Positions 35,664 through 45,330 of a stretch of 64,000 nucleotides of DNA are shown one piece after another. A program made the translations under genes and the position numbers. Numbering within the stretch: position 1 is the first letter of the stretch; every line of letters begins with the position of its first letter. Under the pieces are notes generated by a model. That model saw only the letters and a list, made by a program, of their open reading frames with translations. It was not told the DNA's origin and made no database searches. The DNA lies in contig CACYZN010000014.1 of the NCBI GenBank assembly GCA_902778925.1, forward strand, positions 1 through 64,000. Direction: 5' to 3'. The stretch is from an uncultured Bacteroidota bacterium. GTDB lineage: Bacteria; Bacteroidota; Bacteroidia; Bacteroidales; P3.

Positions 35664-38600
35664 TTAGCGGATGACGAGCTTACGCACGGCCGTACCCTCT
35701 TGCGAGGTGAGGCGCACGAAGTAGGTACCCTTGGCAAGGCCTTCGATGTCGATGGTCTTCTCGTCGGTACGTATCAGTTCGCGGCCGTTGAGGTCGAGGA
35801 TGCTGATCAGCGCCACACCGTCGAAGTCGACATTCACCTTGTCGACAGCGGGGTTAGGATAGAGACCAAAGCCGATGGTCTCGGCCGAGACGATGCCGGT
35901 GGTGTCGGTCGCAGTGGTGAACACCAGGGTGTCGGTCCACTCGCTGAACATATTGGCGCCGCAGACAGCACGCACACGCACACGGTACTGTGTGCCGGCG
36001 GCGAGGCCGTTCAGCACATAGGGGTGAGCCACGGCGACGTTGTTCTGCACATTGCCGTTGAGTTCAATCTGCCACTGAGCCTCGCTGGCGCCGGGAGTCC
36101 AGTCGATGGTGGCGTTGGTCTTGGTAGTGCTCAAAACACGCAGGTTGGTGGGGGCGATGCAGGTGTCTGGCTGGGGCTGCGGACCGGGGCCGGGAACGGT
36201 GTCGCCGATGACATAGCTCACGCCGCAGTTGCCGTCGAAGACCACGAGGGTGTCGCCGCTATAGAGATCGTCGCCATCCATGGCGAGGATATTCTCGCCG
36301 GCAGCATTGCTGATGCTGAACGAGGTCTCGTAGGCATAGCTACCGCTATTCCACAGCAGGACAATGGGGTCGCCAAGGCACGGTGCAACAGTCACGGTGT
36401 TGCTGTTGCCCGAAGTGATGGTGAGGCTCTCATAGAGCTGACCGTTCTGCATCACATTGATGGCATTGCCGTTCCAACCGTCGCCATAGCTGTCGGCCAT
36501 ATCGACGGTGAACTCGCAGTTGCCGCCAGTGCAGGCGGTGCGGAAAGTGGCGGCAAGGGCCATGGTAGTGGTACCGTCGCCGCAGATGCCCTTCACTACC
36601 ACGGTGTAGTTGGTGTTGGCCTCGAGGCCAGCAATCGAATACACATCGCTTGTTGCAATGGCATCGACCACAGTGTCGGTGCCGTTGAGCACGACCACCG
36701 AGTAGTTGCCCAGGTTGGCGGTGTCGGTGATGGTGAGCGTTGCACCGTCGGTTGCGATGTCACTGACTTCTATGCCGGTGGGCTTGGCGCAGCTGGGGGC
36801 GACCATAACCGTCACATCGTCAAGATAGAAGCTATAACCATACGAACTGTTGACGCCGACGCGGAAGGCAATGTACTCGTTGCCGGTTGTGTCGCCATTG
36901 AAGTACACTTCGTGCTCGGCCATGGTAAGGCTGAAGCCGGACATGACAGAATAGAGGGGCACAAAAGTAGTGGTGTCGATGGGCGAAGCCATGGTACCGA
37001 CCTGCAGCGTGATATAGGACGAGCCGCAGGCGTTGAACACAAGCATCTTGTCGCCAAGGTCGCTGACACGGGGCATGACGGCGAAGACAGGCTGGTAGTT
37101 GTAGCCTGGGTACATGCGCAGCACTTTGGTGCCACTGGTGGCGTAGTTGCTGGTGGTCACACCAGTATAGGTGGAATTGTAGTAGTCGAGTATGTTCCAG
37201 CACTGCTCACCACCATTCTCGAAGTCTTCGGTGTAGGGGAGCTCCACATCGGAGCATGCGGTGCGGACTGCCACAGAGACAGCAAAGCTGCTGTCGCCTT
37301 CACCACAGATGGCGCGCACGCTGACGTTGTAGTTGGTGTTGGCCTGCAGGCCTTCGGCCACATAGAAGCTGTCGGTCACCACGACCGCAGTCTGGCCGAC
37401 GGTGACTTCCCACGAAGTCTCTTCGCCACGCGGAGTCCAGTGGAATTCAAGGCTGTCGGAGGTAATGTTGTCGAACACGATATCGCCCGGCGTCGAGCAC
37501 GAGAGCGGGGCGACGGTCACATTGTCGATGGCTGCGGGGGGCTGGGTTCCCATACTGTAGTCGTTGCGCCAGTAGAAGGTGAGCAGGTAGACCCCCGGGG
37601 TGGCAATCGACACCACAGCGTTCTGGGTATTCCAGTTGCTGTCGAGGTTGAGCTTGGAACCACCGTCGAGAGCAATATAGCCTGCAGGCAGGCTGGTGGT
37701 TTCAATGCCGGTATTGTCGCCCGCCACATAGGCTGTCGAACTGGGAGTCAGGAAGGCGCGGATGTAGTCATAGTTGCCCTCGCCTTGGGTCCTCCAATCG
37801 AAGCTGAAGGCATAGTCGCCGGCGGTTGCGAAGTTGATGGCGCGGTAGGCAAAGGAGGCGGAAGAAGCTGTGATAGCGTAGTTATTGGTGGCGCCATTGT
37901 CGGAGCTGATGTATAGGGACTGGCTGCCGGTGTTGGCAGTGGCCGAGTCGATATACCAGCCGTTGCTGCTGTTGGCGAAGTACCAGCTTGCGTTGTCGGC
38001 GCTATCGGCCTCTTCAAAGCCGGTGGTGTAGGGGAACTCAGCTACCGGGTTGAGGTCGCGCACGGTGACATACATCACAACGGTGTCGGTGCCATAGGCG
38101 TTGGTGGCCACCACGGTGAGGGTGTCGCGGCCGGTGGCGGTGTAGGTGATGATGGCTGTGTCCTCGGTTGCCACGAGGGTGGCATTGCCGGCAACCTCCA
38201 TGGTCGAGGTCCAGGTGTAATACAGTTCTTCGTGTGAACCTTCTTGCAGAATGGCGACAGCGGTGACGGGCACATTGACGTCGGCCATGACAGGAGCGCT
38301 TGCCTCGATTACAGGGGCCAGCGAATTGCGCACACACACATTGTCGATGTCCATGCCGTCGTCATCGCCGGTGTTGACGTGGCGGAAGGCGAAGCGGACG
38401 GTCTGTCCTGCATACTGTGCCACTGAAACGGTACGGTTGACCCACACGCCTTCAGGATGGCTCTCGTCGACGAGGGTGTCGGTGAAAGCGGCTGCGATAG
38501 TGCCGGCAGTGGGCGAAACGAGCACCTGGTAGTGGTTCTCCACAGTATATTCGTCGCCTTGCACGCTCCAAGACAGAATCAAGCTCTCGGCATCCTCGTC

Positions 38601-40307
38601 GGGGATGACGATGGCCGGGGTAATGACCCAGTTGTCGGGGCCTGCGGAGGAATAGGGGCTGTGGATGTAGCCTTCGGGGTCGTAGTTCCAAGAGGTGCCG
38701 TTTCCATCCTCATCGAGGACCGTCCAGCACTCGAGCTCGTTCACGTTACTAAAGTCTTCGGTCCAGGGTAGGCTGTCGATAGGCTGGCAGTTGCGTACGT
38801 GGACATACATGACAGCCGAGTCTGTGCCGTAGCTGTTGGAAACCACCACGGTGAGGGTGTCCTCGCCGCCAGCAGTGTAGGTGATTTCAAGCACACTGTC
38901 GGCGGGCGTCATGGTAGCGTTGCCGGCGGCCTCCATGGTCGAGGTCCAGGTGTAGAGGATGCCATTGAGGTCACCCTCGGCAATTACCGCGGGGAAAGTA
39001 TTGGGAGTATTAACGTCTGTCATGGTCGAGGCAGCAGGCAGGAACACTACAGGAGCCAAAGTGTTGCGCATCTTTATATCGTCAATATACATGGTGCCGC
39101 CGGCCGTGTGCTCGATAGCGATGGTAATGTTCTGTCCGGCATAGGGGAGCAAGCTCAGGCGGACACTCTGGTAGGTGCTGCCAGTGAGGGTAGTGTCCAT
39201 CACCTCCGTAAAGGTGCTGTCAAAGGTCAGCGAAGCCTCGGTTGAGACATAGAGCTTGAAGGTAATATCGCTGGCATAGGGCAAGGCATAGAATTCAAAG
39301 ATGGCGTTTTGGTCTACTTCGGGAGCCTCAATGACGGGCGTAACCACGTAGTGGTCGGGGCAAGACGAGCTATAGAAAGAGTAGCTGCCTGTGTGGGGAT
39401 TGCTGGCCTCAGTGCGCCAGTACATATGCTCATAAGCGTAGCAGTTGGCATGGTCTTCCTCGAAGCCGAAGTGATAGGGCAAAGTGATGTTCACACACTC
39501 GGTCATGAACTGCTCGGTTATGGCAAACGAGGTGTCGCCGTCGCAGAGCGAGTAGAGGTGGATTGTATAGACCGTGCCCGGGGTGAGGTCGGTGAAGCTG
39601 TAGCTGCCACTGGTGAGAGGCTCTTGCTCAACACCGTTGACGAGGAAGCGGACACCGTTGGTGGCGCAACTGGGCATATCGAAGGTCATGTCGGCGCTGG
39701 TCGAGGTGATATTGCTGAACGCAAGGCCCGAAGGAGGCTGGCAGCCGGCGGCAACCTCTATGGCAATGTCGTCGATGTGGAAGTAGAACATGTCATAGCA
39801 GTTGTAGTGGCGGAAGGCGACATAGATGGTCTCGCCTTCATAGCCAGCCAGCGACACTGTGTTCAAAACCCACTCAGCATCGGCAGCCGTCAGGGTGCGT
39901 TCAAAGACCGGATCGTCGGTGAAATCGTCCACTGTGTTACCCGTGGTCGAGATATAGACGGCATAGTGTTCGGCAGGATAGCTGGGGTCCTGCGTTCTGT
40001 GCCACCAACTCAGCTGGCGTGCACTGTCGTCGAGCACTATGGCCGGACTTACCAACCAGTTGTCGGGGGCTACTGCACTATAGTTATAGTAGGAGTACGA
40101 CGCAATGGTGTGACTGCCGGTGTGTGCCAGAATAGTCGAACTGGCGGTGAATACCGTCCAATCATTTCCGTCGTCATCATTGTCGATAACTGTCCAGCCG
40201 TCGAGGCCGTTTTCAAAGCCCTGCGTATACGGGAATGTCGTAATCTGGGCCTGTGCCACGGCGCCGCCTAGCAGCGCTGCAAGCACAAATAGTAAGGTCT
40301 TTTTCAT
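35664..40307 (-). CDS. Giant T9SS-secreted adhesin-like protein
   Basis: The 1547-residue protein has a signal peptide (MKKTLLFVLAALLGGAVAQA) and a type A T9SS sorting domain (about 1470-1547: FGLYPNPAVDKVNV, ISILDLNGRELI, KGTYFVRLT, VRKLVIR). In between are at least four cleaved-adhesin or choice-of-anchor-J jelly-rolls (each with FENGLDGW-like, DNWLVSPAIV-like and FYLDDV-like phrases) alternating with fibronectin type III domains and two PKD-like segments (VFLPAASTMTDVN and VIEASAPVMADVNV). No catalytic residues stand out. It is probably a surface adhesin or matrix protein. It has a consensus promoter and precedes porX on the same strand. Confidence 0.87.
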   Translation of the reverse strand: MKKTLLFVLAALLGGAVAQAQITTFPYTQGFENGLDGWTVIDNDDDGNDWTVFTASSTILAHTGSHTIASYSYYNYSAVAPDNWLVSPAIVLDDSARQLSWWHRTQDPSYPAEHYAVYISTTGNTVDDFTDDPVFERTLTAADAEWVLNTVSLAGYEGETIYVAFRHYNCYDMFYFHIDDIAIEVAAGCQPPSGLAFSNITSTSADMTFDMPSCATNGVRFLVNGVEQEPLTSGSYSFTDLTPGTVYTIHLYSLCDGDTSFAITEQFMTECVNITLPYHFGFEEDHANCYAYEHMYWRTEASNPHTGSYSFYSSSCPDHYVVTPVIEAPEVDQNAIFEFYALPYASDITFKLYVSTEASLTFDSTFTEVMDTTLTGSTYQSVRLSLLPYAGQNITIAIEHTAGGTMYIDDIKMRNTLAPVVFLPAASTMTDVNTPNTFPAVIAEGDLNGILYTWTSTMEAAGNATMTPADSVLEITYTAGGEDTLTVVVSNSYGTDSAVMYVHVRNCQPIDSLPWTEDFSNVNELECWTVLDEDGNGTSWNYDPEGYIHSPYSSAGPDNWVITPAIVIPDEDAESLILSWSVQGDEYTVENHYQVLVSPTAGTIAAAFTDTLVDESHPEGVWVNRTVSVAQYAGQTVRFAFRHVNTGDDDGMDIDNVCVRNSLAPVIEASAPVMADVNVPVTAVAILQEGSHEELYYTWTSTMEVAGNATLVATEDTAIITYTATGRDTLTVVATNAYGTDTVVMYVTVRDLNPVAEFPYTTGFEEADSADNASWYFANSSNGWYIDSATANTGSQSLYISSDNGATNNYAITASSASFAYRAINFATAGDYAFSFDWRTQGEGNYDYIRAFLTPSSTAYVAGDNTGIETTSLPAGYIALDGGSKLNLDSNWNTQNAVVSIATPGVYLLTFYWRNDYSMGTQPPAAIDNVTVAPLSCSTPGDIVFDNITSDSLEFHWTPRGEETSWEVTVGQTAVVVTDSFYVAEGLQANTNYNVSVRAICGEGDSSFAVSVAVRTACSDVELPYTEDFENGGEQCWNILDYYNSTYTGVTTSNYATSGTKVLRMYPGYNYQPVFAVMPRVSDLGDKMLVFNACGSSYITLQVGTMASPIDTTTFVPLYSVMSGFSLTMAEHEVYFNGDTTGNEYIAFRVGVNSSYGYSFYLDDVTVMVAPSCAKPTGIEVSDIATDGATLTITDTANLGNYSVVVLNGTDTVVDAIATSDVYSIAGLEANTNYTVVVKGICGDGTTTMALAATFRTACTGGNCEFTVDMADSYGDGWNGNAINVMQNGQLYESLTITSGNSNTVTVAPCLGDPIVLLWNSGSYAYETSFSISNAAGENILAMDGDDLYSGDTLVVFDGNCGVSYVIGDTVPGPGPQPQPDTCIAPTNLRVLSTTKTNATIDWTPGASEAQWQIELNGNVQNNVAVAHPYVLNGLAAGTQYRVRVRAVCGANMFSEWTDTLVFTTATDTTGIVSAETIGFGLYPNPAVDKVNVDFDGVALISILDLNGRELIRTDEKTIDIEGLAKGTYFVRLTSQEGTAVRKLVIR

Positions 40308-40433
40308 ACTGTTTGTTTTATTGTTTGTTTGTTAGTTTTTCTTTTCCATGGCTACCGACCTGTGCAGCCGCCATTGCCCCAAACCACTGATGCACAACTC
40401 GCACAGCAATTGCAGGGCCGTCTTTCACAAGTG

Positions 40434-40464
40434 CAAATATACACAATATTATTGACCCGTGCAA
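40434..40464 (-). promoter_or_regulatory. Promoter of the giant T9SS cargo gene
   Basis: On the minus strand, TATATTTG (40434-40441) has TTG 20 bases upstream (40462-40464), giving a leader of about 120 bases with no ORF. Confidence 0.7.
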
Positions 40465-40541
40465 TTATTATGTTTTTTTCACTTTTCAACCATATTTCAA
40501 CACCGCTCGCCTACCCCCTGAAAACCAGCTCCTCCAGGGCT

Positions 40542-40655
40542 CCCCTCCGCTTCCCCTCCGGTATTTCTTATGTACTTCTTATGTATTTCTTATGTATTTC
40601 TTATGTTTTAAACATAAATACAACATAAGATATACATAAACCGGAAGCGGAGGGG
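40542..40655. repeat. 11-base-period inverted repeat, copy B
   Basis: The outer arm CCCCTCCGCTTCC (40542-40554) pairs with GGAAGCGGAGGGG (40643-40655). Inside are TATTTCTTATG, TACTTCTTATG, TATTTCTTATG, TATTTCTTATG (40562-40605), then the facing CATAAATACAA, CATAAGATATA (40613-40634). It lies between the divergent promoters of the T9SS cargo gene and mfd. Confidence 0.88.
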
Positions 40656-40680
40656 ATGGGGGGAATTACAATTTTTTGTG

Positions 40681-40688
40681 TATCTTTG
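40681..40688 (+). promoter_or_regulatory. Probable -7 element of mfd
   Basis: TATCTTTG followed by CAACGC is a perfect -7 box, though no well-spaced TTTG is found upstream because the 11-base repeat lies there. It shows that any mfd start before about 40695 would be untranscribed from here. Confidence 0.6.
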
Positions 40689-40724
40689 CAACGCAATTTT
40701 AACCAACCAAAGCGCAACTGCATC

Positions 40725-43700
40725 TTGATAATCAACGATATATATACCGACAGCCAGTTTGTGGCCCTGGTCGGGGAGCGACTGGGCAAGCGCGAGGTGC
40801 GCCTGCACATCGACGGCATGACGGGGTCGATGCCCGCCGCGGTGATAGCCGCCACGGCCACCCGCATGGCCACGGCCTCGCACATGGTGATAGCGCCGTC
40901 GAAAGAGGCTGCCTTCTACATGGCCAACGACCTGGAAGCGCTGCTGGGAGGTGATAGGTTAAAGGTTAAAGGTGAAACAGCTGAAGACCCTCAAGTTTCA
41001 CCTCTCACCTCTCACCTCGCACCAGCGGTGATGCTCTTCCCCACCTCGTACCGCCGGCCGTACCACTACGACGACCAGCCCACCGAGAACGCCAATGTGG
41101 TGATGCGCACCGAGGTGATGAAGGAGCTTGCCGCCGGCCGCCCCGCCATCGTGGTGACCTATGCCGAAGCGCTGAGCGAGAAGGTGGTGGGCAGCCGCAC
41201 CCTGGGCGCCAACACCGTGCGACTGGTGCGCGGCGCCAAGGCCGACATCTGGGAGCTGGTGGAGCGACTGGCCGAGCTGGGCTTCGAGCGCGAGGACTTC
41301 GTGGTCGAACCGGGACAGATGGCCGTCCGCGGCGGCATACTCGACATCTACTCGTTCGGCGCCGACCTGCCCTTCCGCATCGAGTTCTTCGACGACGAGG
41401 TGGTCTCGCTCCGCACCTACGACGCCGCCACACAGCTCAGCGTCAAGCAGCTGGACCGCATCGACGTGATACCCCGGGTGTCCGACCTCTCGGACGGCTC
41501 GGGCCTGCCAGACCGCAGGGTCTCGCTGCTGGAATACTTCGGCTCGGACGATGTGGTGTGGACCCAGAGCCTGATGATGACCTGCGAGCAGATGGACCGC
41601 ACACTCGACGACACAAGGCGCGCCTACGACGAGCGCATGGCCGACCGCGAGCACCCCATTGCCGGCGCCCTGCCCAAGCCCGACGACCTCAGCTGCGCGG
41701 CCAACGAGCTGCTGCGCAAGATGCTCGACATGAAGATTGTGGAGTACGGCAACAGCCACTACTTCTCGACCGAGGAGCGCCTGGAAGCCCACAGCGAGCC
41801 GCAGCCGCCGGTCAACAAGCAGTACGACCTGCTGGAGCAGAACCTGGCCGACTATGCCGAGCGCCAATACCGACTGTTCATAGCCGTCTCGGGCGAAAGC
41901 CAGCAGCGCCGCCTGGAGAAGATATTGGCAGGTGGCAACGCCCAACTGCCATCCGCCGACCAACAACCGCCAACCAACAACTACCAACTGCTGACGTTCA
42001 ACCTGAGCCACGGATTCATCGACCACGACCAGCGTCTGCTCTGCTATACCGACCACGAGATATTCGACCGCTACCACAAGTACACGGTCAAGGACATGCG
42101 CTCGCAGCGCGAGGCCATGACCATCAAGGAACTCTTCGAGCTGAAGCCGGGCGACTTCGTAACCCACATCGACTACGGCGTGGGCCGCTTCTCGGGCCTC
42201 GAGAAAATCACCCAGAACGGCAAGACGCAAGAGGTGATACGCCTGATATACAAGAACAACGACGTGCTGTATATCAGCATCCACGGCCTGCACAAGATAA
42301 GCCGCTACGTGGGTCGCGAGGGCGAGGCACCCCAGCTGAACCGACTGGGGTCGAACACCTGGCAGGTGCTGAAGCAGAAGACCAAGCGCCAGGTGAAAGA
42401 CATCGCGCGCGACCTCATAGCCCTCTACGCCAAGCGCAAGGCCTCGCGCGGCTTCGCCTTCAGCCCCGACTGCTCGATGCAGACCGAGCTCGAGGCCTCG
42501 TTCCAGTACGAAGACACCCCCGACCAGCTGAAAGCCACCGTGGCCGTGAAGCACGACATGGAAGAGCCCGTGCCCATGGACCGCCTGGTGTGCGGCGACG
42601 TGGGCTTCGGCAAGACCGAGGTGGCCATACGCGCCGCCTTCAAGGCCTGCTGCGACTCGAAGCAGGTGGCCGTCCTCGTGCCCAGCACCGTGCTCGCCTT
42701 CCAGCACTACAACACCTTCAGACAACGCCTCGCCGGCATGCCCGTGCGCGTCGACTACCTGAACCGCTTCCGCACCGCCAAGGAGAAGACCCAAATATAC
42801 AAAGACCTCGAAGCCGGCAAGATAGACATACTCATAGGCACCCACGCCATCACCAACAAGGACCTCAAGTTCAAGGACCTTGGACTGCTCATCGTCGACG
42901 AGGAGCAGAAGTTCGGCGTCAGCGTCAAGGAGAAGCTGAAGCAGATGAAGGTGGGCGTCGACTGCCTCACCCTCACCGCCACCCCCATACCGCGCACCCT
43001 GCAGTTCTCGCTCATGGGGGCCCGCGACCTGAGCATCATACAGACCCCGCCGCCCAACCGCCAGCCCATAGAGACCGAGCTGAGCGACTTCAGCGAAGAG
43101 CTGATACGCGACGCCATCATGTTCGAGATAAGCCGTGGAGGCCAGACCTTCTTCATAAGCAACCGCGTGGAGAACCTGCCCGAGATGGCGGGGCTGGTGC
43201 AACGTCTGGTGCCCGACGCCCGCGTCGCCATGGCACATGGCCGCATGGAAGGCAAGGAGGCCGAAGAAACACTGATGCGCTTCCTCGAGGGCGACATCGA
43301 TGTGCTGGTGGCCACCAGTATTGTCGAGAACGGCCTCGATATACCGAACGCCAACACGATGATCATCAACAACGCCCACCAGTTCGGCCTGAGCGACCTG
43401 CACCAGATGCGTGGCCGCGTGGGCCGCTCCAACCGCAAGGCCTTCTGCTACATGCTCATCCCCTCCTACCTCACCCTCACCACCGACGCACAACGCCGCC
43501 TGAAAGCCATCGAGGAGTTCTCGACCGTGGGCAGCGGCTTCAACATAGCCATGCGCGACCTCGACATACGTGGCGCCGGCAACATACTGGGCGCCGAGCA
43601 AAGCGGCTTCATCAGCGAGGTGGGCTACGACATGTACCACAAGATATTGAACGAGGCCATCGACGAGCTGAAGGAGAGCGACTTTGCCGACCTCTTTGCC

Positions 43701-44180
43701 AGCGAGGCCGAGGAAAAGAAAGAGTACGCCCGCGAGTGCACCATCGAGACCGACCTCGAGGTGCTGCTGCCCGACGAGTATGTCACCTCGGTGAGCGAGC
43801 GCCTGCTGCTATACCGCGAGCTGAACGACCTGCAGACTGACGAGGAGTTGGCCGCCTACCGCGCACGACTCGAGGACCGCTTCGGTCCCGTGCCGCAGGC
43901 CACCGACGAACTGATACGCACCATCACCCTGCGTCGCATTGCCAAGGAGTTCGGCATAGAGAAGCTGATACTGAAGCAGAGCCGCATGGTGTGCCACCTG
44001 GTGAGCAACCCACAGAACCCGTTCTACCAGAGCGCCAACTTCAACAAGCTGATACAATACGTACAGGCCAACCCGCGCCGCGTGGCTCTCAAGGAGACGC
44101 CCGAGCGCCTGAGCCTATCGATAGCCAACGTGCCGAATATCACAGCGGCGCTGGAGCAGTTGCAAAGGCTGACTGCATAG
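40725..44180 (+). CDS. mfd: Transcription-repair coupling factor Mfd
   Basis: This ~1151-residue protein is Mfd, which removes stalled RNA polymerase and recruits UvrA. It has UvrB-like N-terminal domains (FPTSYRRPYHYDDQPTENA), an RNA-polymerase-interaction domain (HIDYGVGRFSGLEKI), and RecG-like helicase motifs: GDVGFGKTE (~625), VDEEQKFGV (~725), TATPIPRTLQ, HQMRGRVGRS. The start is uncertain: an in-frame ATG at 40656 precedes the promoter box, so I use the TTG at 40725 (then IINDIYTDSQF). Two stretches are in-frame heptad repeats: residues ~76-100 (GDRLKVKGETAEDPQVSPLT, then SHLAP) and ~412-423. Homologues lack them. A strong terminator follows. Confidence 0.93.
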   Translation: MIINDIYTDSQFVALVGERLGKREVRLHIDGMTGSMPAAVIAATATRMATASHMVIAPSKEAAFYMANDLEALLGGDRLKVKGETAEDPQVSPLTSHLAPAVMLFPTSYRRPYHYDDQPTENANVVMRTEVMKELAAGRPAIVVTYAEALSEKVVGSRTLGANTVRLVRGAKADIWELVERLAELGFEREDFVVEPGQMAVRGGILDIYSFGADLPFRIEFFDDEVVSLRTYDAATQLSVKQLDRIDVIPRVSDLSDGSGLPDRRVSLLEYFGSDDVVWTQSLMMTCEQMDRTLDDTRRAYDERMADREHPIAGALPKPDDLSCAANELLRKMLDMKIVEYGNSHYFSTEERLEAHSEPQPPVNKQYDLLEQNLADYAERQYRLFIAVSGESQQRRLEKILAGGNAQLPSADQQPPTNNYQLLTFNLSHGFIDHDQRLLCYTDHEIFDRYHKYTVKDMRSQREAMTIKELFELKPGDFVTHIDYGVGRFSGLEKITQNGKTQEVIRLIYKNNDVLYISIHGLHKISRYVGREGEAPQLNRLGSNTWQVLKQKTKRQVKDIARDLIALYAKRKASRGFAFSPDCSMQTELEASFQYEDTPDQLKATVAVKHDMEEPVPMDRLVCGDVGFGKTEVAIRAAFKACCDSKQVAVLVPSTVLAFQHYNTFRQRLAGMPVRVDYLNRFRTAKEKTQIYKDLEAGKIDILIGTHAITNKDLKFKDLGLLIVDEEQKFGVSVKEKLKQMKVGVDCLTLTATPIPRTLQFSLMGARDLSIIQTPPPNRQPIETELSDFSEELIRDAIMFEISRGGQTFFISNRVENLPEMAGLVQRLVPDARVAMAHGRMEGKEAEETLMRFLEGDIDVLVATSIVENGLDIPNANTMIINNAHQFGLSDLHQMRGRVGRSNRKAFCYMLIPSYLTLTTDAQRRLKAIEEFSTVGSGFNIAMRDLDIRGAGNILGAEQSGFISEVGYDMYHKILNEAIDELKESDFADLFASEAEEKKEYARECTIETDLEVLLPDEYVTSVSERLLLYRELNDLQTDEELAAYRARLEDRFGPVPQATDELIRTITLRRIAKEFGIEKLILKQSRMVCHLVSNPQNPFYQSANFNKLIQYVQANPRRVALKETPERLSLSIANVPNITAALEQLQRLTA
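40950..41023 (+). repeat. Complete heptad hairpin inside mfd
   Basis: The left arm is GGTGATA, GGTTAAA, GGTTAAA, GGTGAAA (40950-40977). An 18-base loop follows. The right arm is TTTCACC, TCTCACC, TCTCACC, TCGCACC (40996-41023), the reverse complement type heptad for heptad. It is translated in frame without a stop. Confidence 0.9.
41959..41993 (+). repeat. Second heptad array inside mfd
   Basis: ACCAACA, ACCGCCA, ACCAACA, ACTACCA, ACTGCTG run without a break and encode a Gln/Pro/Asn-rich loop (DQQPPTNNYQLL). Weaker facing heptads (GGTGGCA type) precede it at about 41930-41950. Confidence 0.65.
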
Positions 44181-44183
44181 AAA

Positions 44184-44229
44184 ACAGAAGCAGAGCGGCG
44201 ACCCTGATGGGTCGCCGCTCTGCTTCTGT
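44184..44229. terminator. Bidirectional terminator between mfd and the PepSY-like gene
   Basis: Exact 21-base arms (44184-44204, 44209-44229) surround TGAT; each arm includes AGAGCGGCGACC or its complement. It stands between the convergent stops at 44180 and 44242. Confidence 0.85.
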
Positions 44230-44241
44230 ATCCGGGGCGTG

Positions 44242-45291
44242 CTACTGCACGTCGCGCTCGTCGAGGGGCTGGGCCAGGAGCTCGGTGAAGACACCGCGGT
44301 TGTCGAACTCCATGCGGGTGAAGCGCGGCTCGCGCACTCCTTTTATCTTCTGGCTCACCACCACGTAGGTGTAGGGCTTGGGCTTCTTGCCGTCGGCACC
44401 GCGGAACTTCGAGTTGTACTCGTAGACCACCATCTTCTCTATCTTGTACTTCTCGCCGTTGAACTTCTCGTCGAGGTACTGGAGTATGGCCTTGTTGTAT
44501 TTATCCTTCTTGAGCAGCTTGCCGGTCATGCGCTGCTGGTTGGTGCGCATGTCGTAGACAGCCTCAAGCTTCTCCTTTTTGGCATTGCTGAAGTAGGCCA
44601 CGGCATAGTAATCTCCACGTTTCACCCACTCGGGGCCGGCGGTGACGCGCTTGCCGAGGGTCTTCTGGAAGTTGTCCTTTATCTCTTCGGCGGGGTCGAA
44701 GTGTTCCACCTGAGGCTCGTCGACCACAGGGGCGGGCCGGTCGCGGCGACGGCTATTCTCGGTGCCGGTCTTCTGGCTCACCTTGTCGTCGGTAGCGTCG
44801 GGGTTGTTGTGGGTATAGTAGTCGCGCTTGACGGCATCCGGGTCGGGGGCATTGCTCTTCATCAGCTTGCCACGGGTGTCGAATATCATCTCGCAGTCGT
44901 TCTCGGCTATGCCTTTCTTTATTATAATCATACGGTAGTAGTTGTCACCGTTCATCTCTTCGACATAGTCGATGCTCTTCACGCGGTAGCCCGGGTAGTT
45001 GTTGACAAAGTAGGTGTTCATCATGGTGGGGCACTCCTCCATCTTGACGGGGAAAGCCGAGTACTGCCAATCGCCACCGGCAGTGAAGTAGGCACGGCCA
45101 TTCTGTCCGTCTATGACCACCTCGGCGATGTACTGGCCGGGGGCCTGGTACCAAGTGCGCACCTTGTACGACTCGTAGGTCTTCTCGAGCGACAGAAGCA
45201 CGCTCTTAGGCACGGCGGTCTCTTTGATTTTGGTCTGTGCACCTGCCATCAGGGGCAGCACCATGAGCGCTATAAGAACGATCTTTTTCAT
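44242..45291 (-). CDS. Secreted PepSY-like (PF11396-type) protein
   Basis: The 349-residue protein has a signal peptide (MKKIVLIALMVLPLMAGAQT). It carries about two PepSY-like units: residues ~20-140 with VPKSVLLSLEKTYESYKVRT, then YIAEVVIDGQNGRAYFTAGG, and a second at ~210-345. An acidic/basic linker (about 155-200) with RRRDRPAPVVDEP separates them. Such putative beta-lactamase-inhibitor-like PepSY proteins are common periplasmic proteins in Bacteroidota with no defined role. It lies 39 bases after purA and probably shares its transcript. Confidence 0.75.
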   Translation of the reverse strand: MKKIVLIALMVLPLMAGAQTKIKETAVPKSVLLSLEKTYESYKVRTWYQAPGQYIAEVVIDGQNGRAYFTAGGDWQYSAFPVKMEECPTMMNTYFVNNYPGYRVKSIDYVEEMNGDNYYRMIIIKKGIAENDCEMIFDTRGKLMKSNAPDPDAVKRDYYTHNNPDATDDKVSQKTGTENSRRRDRPAPVVDEPQVEHFDPAEEIKDNFQKTLGKRVTAGPEWVKRGDYYAVAYFSNAKKEKLEAVYDMRTNQQRMTGKLLKKDKYNKAILQYLDEKFNGEKYKIEKMVVYEYNSKFRGADGKKPKPYTYVVVSQKIKGVREPRFTRMEFDNRGVFTELLAQPLDERDVQ

Positions 45292-45330
45292 ATCGGTTTG
45301 TTTTTCTATTATGTACTTGTTGCTTCGGTT

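Noticed and set aside
40542..40655. Possible CRISPR array
   Set aside because: Units are 11 bases, contiguous and facing, with no spacers; no cas genes are present. The same holds for the other 11-base copies.
40656..40724. ATG start for mfd at 40656
   Set aside because: It lies upstream of the TATCTTTG promoter box at 40681 and overlaps the end of the 11-base repeat, so it would not be on the transcript.
41558..43840. Long alternative frame within mfd, and similar shadows in uvrA, mnmE and ileS
   Set aside because: Arg/Pro/His-rich translations in another frame of well-identified genes.
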